This document shows positions 22,562 to 30,408 of a stretch of DNA of 64,000 nt, one piece after another (the first letter of the stretch is position 1; the number at the start of each line of letters is the position of its first letter). The DNA is taken from assembly GCF_000519125.1 (NCBI RefSeq), contig NZ_JAEX01000002.1:124001-188000 (forward strand), read 5' to 3'. A program made the translations under genes and the position numbers. Source of the stretch: Desulfocurvus vexinensis DSM 17965 (lineage in GTDB: Bacteria > Desulfobacterota > Desulfovibrionia > Desulfovibrionales > Desulfovibrionaceae). The notes beneath the pieces are model-generated. The model was not told the DNA's origin. It did not search any database and saw nothing but the letters and a program-made list of their open reading frames with translations.

Positions 22562-23548
22562 ATGAATGGCATGGCTTTATGTGCCGGGGCAGGCGGCCTC
22601 GAACTTGGGTTCCACCTGCTGTTCCCAGGAGAATACCGCACTGTCTGTGCTGTCGAACGGTCGGGACACGCTGCGTCCGCTTTCTTGGCGGGGGTGGAAG
22701 CGGCGGGATTACCTCTCCCGGCTGTCTGGTCTGACCTACACTCGTTCGCAGGCCGCCCGTGGCGTGGAGTTGTGGATATCGTCTCTGCGGGCTACCCGTG
22801 CCAGCCGTTCAGTGACGCAGGTCGGCGTCGTGGAAAAGATGACCAGCGCCATTTGTGGCCTGAGGTCAGGAGGATTGTTACAGAAGTTCAACCGCCAATC
22901 TGTTTCTTCGAGAATGTTTCAGGGCACGTTAGGCGCGGACTGGCTGCCGTCCACGCTGATCTCCTCGCTTTGGGTTACCGAATTGAGGCGGGACTTTACA
23001 GCGCGGCAGAATGTGGCGCGCCGCATGTTCGCGCCCGAGTATTCATCTTGGCTGTCAAGGCCTTGGCCGACGCCCAAGGCCTCCCGCAGGACACCATCTC
23101 CCTGTGCAGTTCGCCGCAACCAACCAGACCTGGACTATGCGGTACTGGCGTGGCCTACCCCCCTGGCGTCGGACACGAAATATCGGTTGAGGGGAGTATC
23201 CCAGCAGAGCACCAGCCTGCCTGCCGTGGTTGCGCAGGTCGAGAGGCTGTGGCCCACCCCAACAGCGTGCGGCAACAACAACCGCAAAGGGCTCAGTCCC
23301 AAGAGCGGCGACGGCCTGGCCACAGCAGTATTGGGTCTGCCTGCCCAAACCGTGCTTGGCCATGGCCGGCCAATGCCGCCTCTCCGCAGCACCCCTGGGA
23401 GGCGCCGCGAACAATTGAACCCGGATTGGGTGGAGCAACTCATGGGTTGGCCAGCAGGTCTGAGCGCCTGTACCTGCTCGGCAACGGAGTGGTCCCGGTG
23501 GCTGCGGCGCTGGCGTTCGTGGATTTGTGGCAACGACTGCATTTATAA
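22562..23548 (+). CDS. C5 cytosine DNA methyltransferase (Dcm-type)
   Basis: The 328-residue protein shows the C5-methylase order: motif I LCAGAGGLELGF (6-17), motif IV GYPCQPFS with nucleophile Cys80, motif VI FFENVSGH (115-122), motif VIII-like RARVFIL (157-163) and motif X LLGNGVVP (305-312). Between VIII and X is a short, low-conservation target-recognition region. It probably protects phage DNA from host restriction. The ATG at 22,562 was chosen for its GGGAGGA site. Codon use is unusually relaxed for this genome, with many codons such as TTA, CTA, GTT and GGA. A second reading frame is open across the entire gene. Confidence 0.9.
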   Translation: MNGMALCAGAGGLELGFHLLFPGEYRTVCAVERSGHAASAFLAGVEAAGLPLPAVWSDLHSFAGRPWRGVVDIVSAGYPCQPFSDAGRRRGKDDQRHLWPEVRRIVTEVQPPICFFENVSGHVRRGLAAVHADLLALGYRIEAGLYSAAECGAPHVRARVFILAVKALADAQGLPQDTISLCSSPQPTRPGLCGTGVAYPPGVGHEISVEGSIPAEHQPACRGCAGREAVAHPNSVRQQQPQRAQSQERRRPGHSSIGSACPNRAWPWPANAASPQHPWEAPRTIEPGLGGATHGLASRSERLYLLGNGVVPVAAALAFVDLWQRLHL

Positions 23549-23552
23549 GTGA
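22566..23552 (+). CDS. Putative overprinted gene in the +1 frame of the methyltransferase (WPTP-motif protein)
   Basis: This frame starts 4 bases after and ends 4 bases after the methyltransferase, without a stop for 328 codons. It encodes MAWLYVPGQAASNLGS, an LSWRGWKRRDYLSRLSG segment, three WPTP motifs (PWPTPKAS, AWPTPLAS, LWPTPTACGNNNRKG) and a terminal LNPDWVEQLMGWPAGL block. I recall a family of phage proteins with these same landmarks, but cannot check it here. The shared GGGAGGA site is within range of both ATGs. It may be a real dual-coded protein, or a conserved shadow of the methylase. Length and coextensive ends argue for a closer look. Confidence 0.45.
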   Translation: MAWLYVPGQAASNLGSTCCSQENTALSVLSNGRDTLRPLSWRGWKRRDYLSRLSGLTYTRSQAARGVELWISSLRATRASRSVTQVGVVEKMTSAICGLRSGGLLQKFNRQSVSSRMFQGTLGADWLPSTLISSLWVTELRRDFTARQNVARRMFAPEYSSWLSRPWPTPKASRRTPSPCAVRRNQPDLDYAVLAWPTPLASDTKYRLRGVSQQSTSLPAVVAQVERLWPTPTACGNNNRKGLSPKSGDGLATAVLGLPAQTVLGHGRPMPPLRSTPGRRREQLNPDWVEQLMGWPAGLSACTCSATEWSRWLRRWRSWICGNDCIYK

Positions 23553-23560
23553 GGCCCCCC

Positions 23561-23830
23561 GTGAGCACCCCCTATCAGGAACGAATCCGCGTGGAACTCT
23601 GGAACCGGCACTACCAGCCCGGGACGGCGGTCCTGGTGCGTGGTGCTGAGGGCGGCGAGACGCCCGGCGTGACCACGGGCCACGCCTACCTGCTGGACCA
23701 GCGCCTGGGGCGCGTCCGGCTGGACGTGGGCGACGTGGAGCTGGGCCGAGTGCGGCCTCTGCGGACTCAATTCGCCACGGTTTCCACCGTGGCCCTGGAG
23801 CTGGACGAGCGCAGCCCCGAGGAGCTGTGA
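23561..23830 (+). CDS. Small phage protein, unknown
   Basis: The 89-residue protein (GTG start at 23,561 preceded by TGAGG; a GTG at 23,549 would add four residues) is beta-rich: ELWNRHYQPGTAVLVRGAEG, then HAYLLDQRLGRVRLDVGDVE. It may be a small SH3-like or OB-like fold. It overlaps the next gene by one base at the start codon. Function is unknown. Confidence 0.6.
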   Translation: MSTPYQERIRVELWNRHYQPGTAVLVRGAEGGETPGVTTGHAYLLDQRLGRVRLDVGDVELGRVRPLRTQFATVSTVALELDERSPEEL

Positions 23831-24150
23831 TGGACCGCACTCCCCGATATGCGGCCCGCCACGCGCATCAGGGGCAGTGGGCCGTGACGGACCTGCGCGA
23901 CGGGATGTTCCCGGCCCGAGTGGTGGCGCTGTGCCCTCCGGATCGCCTGCGCCCGGATGCCGCCGAGGCGGTAGCGCGGGAGATCGCTCGTCACCTGTCC
24001 GAGGTCTGGCCGGGCTACGAGCCGCCGCAGGTTTCTGGTCCAATGACCACGCCTCCACGCTTGGCCGCTGATGGTCGTCCCCTGCCTGCTGACTGGGATG
24101 CATGGGACGGATTGCGCAAGGCTGCGTGGCTGGCCGGGAGGACGAGATGA
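23830..24150 (+). CDS. Small phage protein, unknown
   Basis: The 106-residue protein starts at ATG 23,830 (or at an adjoining GTG, 23,827) within the preceding stop codon and overlaps the gp16-like gene by 4 bases. It contains a helical segment (RPDAAEAVAREIARHLSEVW) and a Pro-rich linker. No family is recognised. Confidence 0.6.
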   Translation: MDRTPRYAARHAHQGQWAVTDLRDGMFPARVVALCPPDRLRPDAAEAVAREIARHLSEVWPGYEPPQVSGPMTTPPRLAADGRPLPADWDAWDGLRKAAWLAGRTR

Positions 24151-24614
24151 GCGCAACGCCCCGACGCTCTCACCGCACATATTCCGAGGGCTACCTCAAA
24201 TCTCTGATCAAGTTGATCCATGTGGCCAAGCGTGAGTTGTCTCTGGATGATCCCACCTACAGGGCCATGCTGGATCAGTTGACCGGGCAGCCCAGCGCAA
24301 AGGGGTTGACGGGCCCCCAGCTGGAGCGCGTGGTGGATCACCTGCGCCGTAAGGGCTTCCAGGCACAGGCAGGCAGGGGCGGTCCAAAAGTGGAGATGTT
24401 GGCAGACGATCCTCAATCCCGGATGATCCGCGCCCTGTGGTTGCAGCTGCATGACCTCGGCCAGGTGCGCGATCCGGGAGAGCTGGCCCTGGCGCGATTC
24501 GTCCAACGTCAGACGCATATTTCTCGCCTGGAGTGGCTCAGTACAGCTGCGGCCAGTAGCGTCATCGAGGCGCTCAAGGCGTGGGTGATCCGAGCTGGAG
24601 GTGAGCTGCTATGA
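24147..24614 (+). CDS. Mu gp16/GemA-like protein (DUF1018)
   Basis: The 155-residue protein matches the DUF1018 pattern: LIKLIHVAKRELSLDDPTYR, LTGPQLERVVDHLRRKGF, MIRALWLQLHDLGQVRDP and VIEALKAWVIRAGG. In Mu, GemA modulates host gene expression and supercoiling-related functions. It is translationally coupled to the preceding gene and to Mor. Confidence 0.9.
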   Translation: MSATPRRSHRTYSEGYLKSLIKLIHVAKRELSLDDPTYRAMLDQLTGQPSAKGLTGPQLERVVDHLRRKGFQAQAGRGGPKVEMLADDPQSRMIRALWLQLHDLGQVRDPGELALARFVQRQTHISRLEWLSTAAASSVIEALKAWVIRAGGELL

Positions 24615-24946
24615 GCGATCGCCAACCCGGGGCGGAACTGCTGACCGACTTGGCGGCCAAGACCAGAGAGTTGGCCGAGGCGCATGGGCTGGACGCAATC
24701 CGCGCCCAGCGCCTCGGTGACGCCGTCGCCACACGCATGGCCGACGAGTGGGGCGGCCAGCAGGTCTATTTCCCTATGGATATGCTGGCCCGCAATAGTG
24801 AGCGCAACGCTCAAATCTACAAAGACTTCAACGGCGGCAACGTCGCCGATCTGGCCGCGCGGCATAGCTTGAGCATCCAGGCGATCTATCGTATCCTGCG
24901 AGCCGAGCGCGAGGCCCGCCGCCCAGCCCAGCACACCCTGTTCTAG
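24611..24946 (+). CDS. Mor-type transcription activator
   Basis: The 111-residue protein has the Mor/C core: ADEWGGQQVYFPMDMLARNS, a KDFNGGNVADLAARH segment and an HTH with SLSIQAIYRILRAERE. Mu Mor turns on the middle operon and the related C protein the late operons; only this one activator is seen here. It is the last early gene, next to the phage end. It is the natural candidate to act at the late elements A and B. Confidence 0.9.
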   Translation: MSDRQPGAELLTDLAAKTRELAEAHGLDAIRAQRLGDAVATRMADEWGGQQVYFPMDMLARNSERNAQIYKDFNGGNVADLAARHSLSIQAIYRILRAEREARRPAQHTLF

Positions 24947-25191
24947 CCCTTCTGGGATTTCACATGCTGCAACTCAATTACACTTTCCCCCGTCCCACCT
25001 GTTCCCGGATCATCCCGGCACATCCCGTTTATCTCGCCGTTCCCCTCCAATTATCCTGAGGCTGTTCAGGCAGCGCACGGGCGCCAGGCACCGGGAGCGC
25101 CGAGGCTGAGACGCCCGCCCAGCCAGCACCAGCCCTTGCGCGCGTGGTCAGGCCGGGCTCGGCCAGGCCGGGTCGTGGGCGGTCCGGTGCG
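24947..25191. other. Prophage right-end region with helically phased TCCC repeats
   Basis: No gene is present. Consecutive 10-base units from 24,991 to 25,030 all carry TCCC at the same offset (cgTCCC, gtTCCC, caTCCC, caTCCC), that is, four sites one helical turn apart. The host-phage junction must lie in this region, and such a repeat array near the terminus is what one expects of a transposase-binding end. The exact end is not identified. Confidence 0.5.
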
Positions 25192-25728
25192 CTAGTACCA
25201 GTAGACCGGGTACTGGCGGGTCTTGGGGATGTTGTTGACCAGCAGGGCCACGGCCAGCAGCACCAGGGCCCCGGCCAGGGCGGGAACCAGGGCGTAGAGG
25301 TAGCCCAGCGCGCGGACGGGCTCGCCGCCGATGACGGCGATGAGGGCCGTGGCGCCGCCGGGGGGGTGCAGGGTGCCGGTGAGGTGCATGAGGGCGATGG
25401 CCGTGGACACGGCCAGCCCTGCGGCCAGCCAGGGCACATGGCCCAGGTGCGCCGCGCAGGCCACGCCCACCAGCGCGGAGAGCACGTGCCCGCCCAGCAG
25501 GTTGCGCGGCTGGGACAGGGGCGCCGTGGGCGCGCCGTAGAGCAGCACCGCCGAGGCCCCGAAGGAGCCGATGAGCAGCATGGCCCCGGTCTGGTCCAGC
25601 AGCACGGCGTTCAGCGCGCCCACGGCGGTGATGCCCGCCAGGGAGCCCAGGAACGACCAGAACGTCTCGCGGAAGTTGACGCAAAAGCCGTTGGTGCCGC
25701 AGCCGCACATCTTGCGGAAGTAGTTCAC
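25192..25728 (-). CDS. HPP family integral membrane protein
   Basis: The 178-residue protein has about four hydrophobic segments and the family signature HPPGGATALIAVIGGEP, preceded by LMHLTGT. The GTG at 25,728 has AGGAGG seven bases upstream; longer starts lack a ribosome site. The N-terminus contains a Cys-rich CGCGTNGFC. HPP proteins are predicted transporters, some linked to nitrite. It is the first chromosomal gene right of the prophage. Confidence 0.88.
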   Translation of the reverse strand: MNYFRKMCGCGTNGFCVNFRETFWSFLGSLAGITAVGALNAVLLDQTGAMLLIGSFGASAVLLYGAPTAPLSQPRNLLGGHVLSALVGVACAAHLGHVPWLAAGLAVSTAIALMHLTGTLHPPGGATALIAVIGGEPVRALGYLYALVPALAGALVLLAVALLVNNIPKTRQYPVYWY

Positions 25729-26111
25729 GGGGAGCCTCCTCATTGGTGTCGCCGCCACGCTACGCGGCCCGGGGGCGGCGGACCTTGACCAGGGTCAAAT
25801 GGGGGCGTGGCCCGGGAATGGCCGGGGCGGGCGGGAAATGGCACGGGCGCGGGCTGGCCAAAGGGGCGGCCCGGCGCCTGGCGCTGCGCCCGGGAGCCAC
25901 GCCTGGGCCGTGCGGGCAGCAGCCATCCGCACGGCCCAGGTGCGCCCTGGCAATATGGCGGGGCGGTTCGCGGCAGCGGTGCCGCGCTGCCTGGCCTGTT
26001 TCCTGCGCAGGCCGCCCGCCCCGGCCCGCGCCCTCCCGCTTCAGAATGCCCCGCCCCGGCCCTGTGGCGTTTTGCCGCGGGACCGGGGCGGTCTGCAGGG
26101 CCGGGCGGCAG
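25729..26111. other. 383-base intergenic region between HPP gene and chemoreceptor
   Basis: No gene is supported. Near the HPP start lies the dyad TTGACC-AG-GGTCAA (25,785-25,798). The rest is GC-rich without a clear terminator, although the two flanking genes both read leftward. Confidence 0.6.
25785..25798. promoter_or_regulatory. CRP/FNR-type dyad upstream of HPP gene
   Basis: TTGACC and GGTCAA form a perfect 6+2+6 dyad about 57 bases upstream of the HPP start codon. The shape resembles sites of CRP/FNR-superfamily regulators. Which regulator binds is not known. Confidence 0.45.
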
Positions 26112-28550
26112 CTAGCCGCGCATGTGGGTGATGAGCTCCTGGAGGTCGCGGGCCTGGAGGGAGAGCCTGTCCAGGGCCTGGCGGGAGCGGGCCATGCCGT
26201 CGGCGGTGCGGGCGGAGATGGTGCTGATCTCCTCGACGCTCCTGCCGATCTGCTCGCTGGCGGCGGACTGCTGCTCGCTGGCGGCGGCGATGCCCCGGAC
26301 CATGTCCGAGCTGGAGTCGGCCAGATGGACGATTTCCGCCAGGGCGTTGCCGGAATGGTCGGCCAGGGTGGTGACGCGCTCCACGGCGGCCACGGCGCGG
26401 TCCATGCCTTCCATGTTCCGTTGGGTGCTGGTCTGGATTCCGGCGATGGCCGTGCCGACCTCGCGGGTGGCGTGCATGGTCTTTTCGGCCAGCTTGCGCA
26501 CCTCGTCGGCGACCACGGCGAAGCCGCGGCCCGCTTCCCCGGCGCGGGCGGCCTCGATGGCCGCGTTGAGCGCCAGCAGGTTGGTCTGGTCGGCGATGTC
26601 GTTGATGACGTTCATGATGGCGCCGATGGACTCGGCCTGGTGGCCCAGGGCGCCCATGTTCTGCTTGAGGTCGCGGGCCAGGACGGCGACCTCGGCGATG
26701 GCTGTGGCAGCCTGGCCGACAACCTCGGAGCCCTGTTGGGCCTTGTCGCGCGACTGGTCGGCGCGGGAGGCTGCCTGCTGGGCGTTGCGGGCCACGTCGA
26801 GGATGCTGGCGTTGACCTGATCCATGGCCGAGGCGGCCTGGCTGGTGCGTTCGCGTTGCAGTTCGGAGCCCTGGTCGGCGGCCTGGACGTGCGCGGCGAG
26901 GTCGCCCAGGGTGTCGAGGACGGTGCGGGCGATGGTTTCGGCCTGGGTGGCGGTTTCCAGCAGGGTCTGGTGGCTGAGGGCGATGGCCTGTTCCTGGGCC
27001 TTGAGGTTCGAGATGTCCTGCATGAGGGTGAAGGCGCCGAGCAGGTTGCCGTCGAGGTCGTAGAGCGGAGCCACGCAGGAGAGCACATGCGTCCGGGAGC
27101 CGTCGCGCATGACGGCCTCGGTTTCCACATCGGCGAACTGATGGCGCGTGGAAACGGCCTGGCGGATCATGTCGCGGTGGTGCTGGTCGCGGGGGAAGAG
27201 CTCGTCCACCGGGCGGCCCAGGCCGCCGCCCGGCAGGGCGGCGCAGCCCAGCAGGCGGGTCATCTGGGGGTTGATGAAGGTGGCCAGGCCGCCGTTGTCG
27301 GTGACCAGGCAGGGGGAGCCCAGGGCGCCGAGGATGCCCTGGGCGAAGCCCAGGCGGACCTTGAGCTGGCTGACCATGGCCTGGACGTGGGCCGCCAGGG
27401 CGCCCAGCTCACCGCCGAAGGTGCCTTGAACCTCGGCCTTGAGGTCGCCCCCGGCCACGGCCTGGGCATAGGCCTGGACCTGGCGCAGGGGCCGGGTCAC
27501 GCTGCGGCCGATGAGCAGCACCAGCAGCCCGGCCGCCAGCAGGGCCGCTGCGGTGCAGACCAGGGAGACCAGACGCGTGGTCTTGTAGTGGTCGATGCGC
27601 ACCTGGAGCAGGGTGTCGAGTTCGTCCACGGCGGTGGACCACAGGGCGAAACTGGCGGCCAGGGCGGCCTCGCCTTTGGCGAGGAAGGTTGCCTCGTCCG
27701 TCCGTTGGGCGTCCTGGGCGGCCAGGGCGTCGAGCAGGGCCAGAAAGTCGGTGGTGGCCTGTTCGTAGGCGGCCAGCCGGGGCGGCAGGGCGGCCTGGAG
27801 CGAGGGGCTCGTGCCGTAGAAGTTCTGGTCCTCGCTGAGGGAGACGGCGGCGCTGGCCAGCACCCGGGCCATGTCGGACTCGCGCAGCATCGAGGCCATG
27901 ACCATGACCCTGCGGCGCTGGGCTTCGTCCAGAGGCCCGGCGGGCAGGGCCGTCAGGCCGAAGTCGAGGATTTCGGCCAAGCGCGCCTGGGTCTGGGGCA
28001 GGGCCAGCAGGGTGATGTCCATGATGTAGTAGCTGTCGAGGTCGGGGTCGAGAATCAGGTTGGACGTGTCACCCACATGGGCGATGAGGCCGCGCACGTC
28101 CTGGAGCAGGGCCGCGTGGTCGTCGGGCGCGGGGCGGGTCAGGGCCCGCAGGGCGGCCCACTGCGATTTGAGGCGCGCGACCGTGAGGTGGCTGCGCTGG
28201 CGCATGGCCAGGCCCGCGTCGGTGACCTGGAGGTCCTCGCCGTAGGCCTTGTCCGCCGCTTCCAGGTCGGCAAAGGCCTGGTCGGCCCTGCGGCGGATGG
28301 CGGCGAGTTCGCCGTCCAGGCCGCCCTGGCCCAGGGCCTGGCGAGTGAGCAGCCGCCCGTGGGCGGGCACGGCTTCCAGCAGCCCGGCCAGCGGGCGTTG
28401 GTACGCGTCGCCATAATATTCCATTGCCGAGAAGCGGATGCTCGCGTTCACTCCGGCGATCATGAAATACAGCAGGACGGCGATCGGCAGGACAAAGGCG
28501 AAGCTGCTGACTGCAAGTTTGGTGGAGATGTTCAAGCGCGAGATGAACAT
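26112..28550 (-). CDS. Methyl-accepting chemotaxis protein with PAS domain
   Basis: The 812-residue protein has two membrane segments (about 12-34 and about 325-345) around a roughly 290-residue helical sensor domain. Then come HAMP (after [20 protein letters not shown]), a PAS domain (about 400-510) and the MCP signalling domain with [20 protein letters not shown]. The sensor includes [19 protein letters not shown], a motif seen in several four-helix sensors. The ATG at 28,550 has GGAGG nine bases upstream. It presumably couples to CheA/CheW; the ligand is unknown. Three ACAAT/TTGTA dyads lie upstream. Confidence 0.93.
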   Translation of the reverse strand: MFISRLNISTKLAVSSFAFVLPIAVLLYFMIAGVNASIRFSAMEYYGDAYQRPLAGLLEAVPAHGRLLTRQALGQGGLDGELAAIRRRADQAFADLEAADKAYGEDLQVTDAGLAMRQRSHLTVARLKSQWAALRALTRPAPDDHAALLQDVRGLIAHVGDTSNLILDPDLDSYYIMDITLLALPQTQARLAEILDFGLTALPAGPLDEAQRRRVMVMASMLRESDMARVLASAAVSLSEDQNFYGTSPSLQAALPPRLAAYEQATTDFLALLDALAAQDAQRTDEATFLAKGEAALAASFALWSTAVDELDTLLQVRIDHYKTTRLVSLVCTAAALLAAGLLVLLIGRSVTRPLRQVQAYAQAVAGGDLKAEVQGTFGGELGALAAHVQAMVSQLKVRLGFAQGILGALGSPCLVTDNGGLATFINPQMTRLLGCAALPGGGLGRPVDELFPRDQHHRDMIRQAVSTRHQFADVETEAVMRDGSRTHVLSCVAPLYDLDGNLLGAFTLMQDISNLKAQEQAIALSHQTLLETATQAETIARTVLDTLGDLAAHVQAADQGSELQRERTSQAASAMDQVNASILDVARNAQQAASRADQSRDKAQQGSEVVGQAATAIAEVAVLARDLKQNMGALGHQAESIGAIMNVINDIADQTNLLALNAAIEAARAGEAGRGFAVVADEVRKLAEKTMHATREVGTAIAGIQTSTQRNMEGMDRAVAAVERVTTLADHSGNALAEIVHLADSSSDMVRGIAAASEQQSAASEQIGRSVEEISTISARTADGMARSRQALDRLSLQARDLQELITHMRG

Positions 28551-29065
28551 GATCGTCGGCCTCCAGCGGGTCCATGGTTCCTGGCAAAGTTTCGTTCGCC
28601 TCGGGTTCCGGCACATCCTGGCGCGCCGGAAGCGGGCGGTTGCATGAGTGGTCCTGTCCGACGCGGCCCTGGAGCAGGGTTTTCGGTCTGCTTGAACAAT
28701 ATTGTATTGCTGTGCCTACAATATTGTAGGCTCCATGGCTGGACGATTCTATTGTAATACAAACGGAAAATAAACACCATATACAGTGTCTGTCGTTCGT
28801 GCTATACTGAAAGATTGTCTTTTTGCTGTCCTGTGCAGGAAACCCCTCTGGCAGTAGTGTTTTGGCCCGCTCCTTTCCGCTCCAAGGCTGGGGGATGCGG
28901 GTCCTGCGGGAGGGGCTTTATTTTTTTTTACGTTCGCCGGGGCCCTTGGGCGGGGTTCTGTGTTGAGCCCTCGCGTTCCCCCTGGGGCGCCGGGCAGAGC
29001 AGCGGCTGGCTCCGGCGGGGCGGGGTTTTGCGTTGACCCCGCCGCCGGGCGGCGGTAGCGTGCGG
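28551..29065. other. 515-base intergenic region between chemoreceptor and riboswitch
   Basis: Unusually AT-rich around 28,690-28,830 for this genome. It holds three related dyads (next entry), possible promoter sequence (TATACT near 28,803), and GC-rich sequence with a 9-base T-run near 28,918-28,929. I find no convincing gene. Confidence 0.6.
28696..28762. promoter_or_regulatory. Three ACAAT/TTGTA dyads upstream of chemoreceptor gene
   Basis: Site 1 is ACAATATTGT (28,696-28,705). Site 2 is the perfect 18-base palindrome GCCTACAATATTGTAGGC (28,714-28,731). Site 3 is TTGTA-A-TACAA (28,752-28,762). Centres of sites 1 and 2 are 22 bases apart, about two helical turns. They look like operators for a dimeric regulator. 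Confidence 0.6.
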
Positions 29066-29220
29066 GCCTTATCCTCAGGGCGGGGTGGAATTCCCCACCG
29101 GCGGTATCCCGGCCATGGCCGGGGAGCCCGCGAGCGCCCGCCCCCTTGCGGGGCGGGGTCAGCAGACCCGGTGCGATGCCGGGGCCGACGGTTACAGTCC
29201 GGATGGAAGAGGAGAGGACA
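29066..29220 (+). ncRNA. FMN riboswitch (RFN element)
   Basis: The conserved RFN segments appear in order: CTTATCCTCAGGGCGGGGTG, CCCCACCGGCGGTA, GCCCGCGAGCGCC, GGTCAGCAGACCCGGTG, and GGTTACAGTCCGGATGGAAG then AGGAGA. The element lies about 115 bases upstream of ribB. FMN binding is expected to reduce ribB expression. Confidence 0.97.
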
Positions 29221-29231
29221 CATCGTCCCGC

Positions 29232-29250
29232 CACGGGCCCTTGGCCCGTG
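29232..29250 (+). promoter_or_regulatory. Stem-loop in the riboswitch expression platform
   Basis: CACGGGCC and GGCCCGTG pair perfectly around a 3-base loop, 12 bases after the aptamer. No U-run follows, so it is not a plain terminator. It may be part of the switch that exposes or hides the ribB start, or an anti-terminator partner. Confidence 0.45.
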
Positions 29251-29336
29251 CGCGCCGTGTCGTGCCCGGCTTTCGGGGGCGGCGGCGTCTCTCCTGTTTG
29301 GCCCTGGTTGTGTCAACCCGAACAAGGAGCGACGTC

Positions 29337-30029
<693 letters not shown>

Positions 30030-30055
30030 CTGGCCCTCGATCCCGCTTCCCCGGA

Positions 30056-30088
30056 CGGCCCGGCCTTGCTGGCCGGGCCGTTTTTTTT
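30056..30088 (+). terminator. Rho-independent terminator of ribB
   Basis: CGGCCCGGCC and GGCCGGGCCG form a perfect 10-base stem with a 5-base loop, followed by eight T residues. Confidence 0.95.
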
Positions 30089-30408
30089 GCCCGGGGCGCC
30101 TCCCCTCCCGCCGGGGGCGCCGCAAGGCCGGGCCAGCGCGATCGTCCGGACGGTCGAACGCGCAATAGACTCCCCGCTTCAAGGGCTGTTCATCGCGCCA
30201 ACGTGCGCAACGCCTTGCGCGGCGGGCTGATTTGCCGCTCCTTGCGGCCTTGCACGATGCGCGATTGTGTAGGAAATCGGTTTTTCTTTTTGACGCGCCT
30301 CCGCCAGAAGGCTTGCCCAGCCTTGCCTGTGCGCCAGGGTGCAGCCGCCTTGCGCGACGAGGCGCATCGCGCAAGGCGAAGCTGGCACGCCCCTTGCCTT
30401 CGACCTCC
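30089..30408. other. 320-base region upstream of HD-GYP gene, with a long inverted repeat
   Basis: No gene is supported. CGCCTTGCGCGA (30,346-30,357) and TCGCGCAAGGCG (30,367-30,378) are perfect 12-base arms around a 9-base loop. A direct copy of CGCCTTGCGCG also occurs at 30,211-30,221. The region is rich in CTTGC repeats and probably holds the promoter for the downstream operon. Confidence 0.55.

Larger units (their letters stand above)
1..25190. mobile_element. Mu-like (BcepMu-type) transposable prophage, left end outside the window
   Basis: Contiguous phage genes run from the window edge to the Mor gene ending at 24,946. Hallmarks are a DDE transposase next to a MuB-like ATPase, a Gam-like protein, gp16/GemA and Mor, and the Mu-type head module (gp27, gp28, gp29, gpF, gpI, gpT, gpG, gp37, gp38, gpL). 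Early genes run rightward and late genes leftward from a repressor near 14 kb. The right boundary must lie between 24,947 and 25,191, because the next gene is a chromosomal HPP protein. The exact terminus and target duplication cannot be fixed, since the other end is not in the window. No morphogenetic gene in view is visibly broken, so the element may be intact. Confidence 0.93.

Noticed and set aside
24947-25191. An exact attachment site or 5-base target duplication
   Set aside because: The other end of the prophage is outside the window, so no duplication can be matched.
25743-28757. 1004-codon plus-strand open frame opposite the chemoreceptor
   Set aside because: The minus strand encodes a full MCP with HAMP, PAS and signalling domains; the plus frame is low-complexity and unrelated to any family.
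28871-28930. Intrinsic terminator before the T-run near 28,918
   Set aside because: The T-run is clear but I cannot form a convincing stem immediately before it.
28815-29036. Possible 73-residue plus-strand gene before the riboswitch
   Set aside because: No ribosome site, odd composition and no continuity with neighbours.
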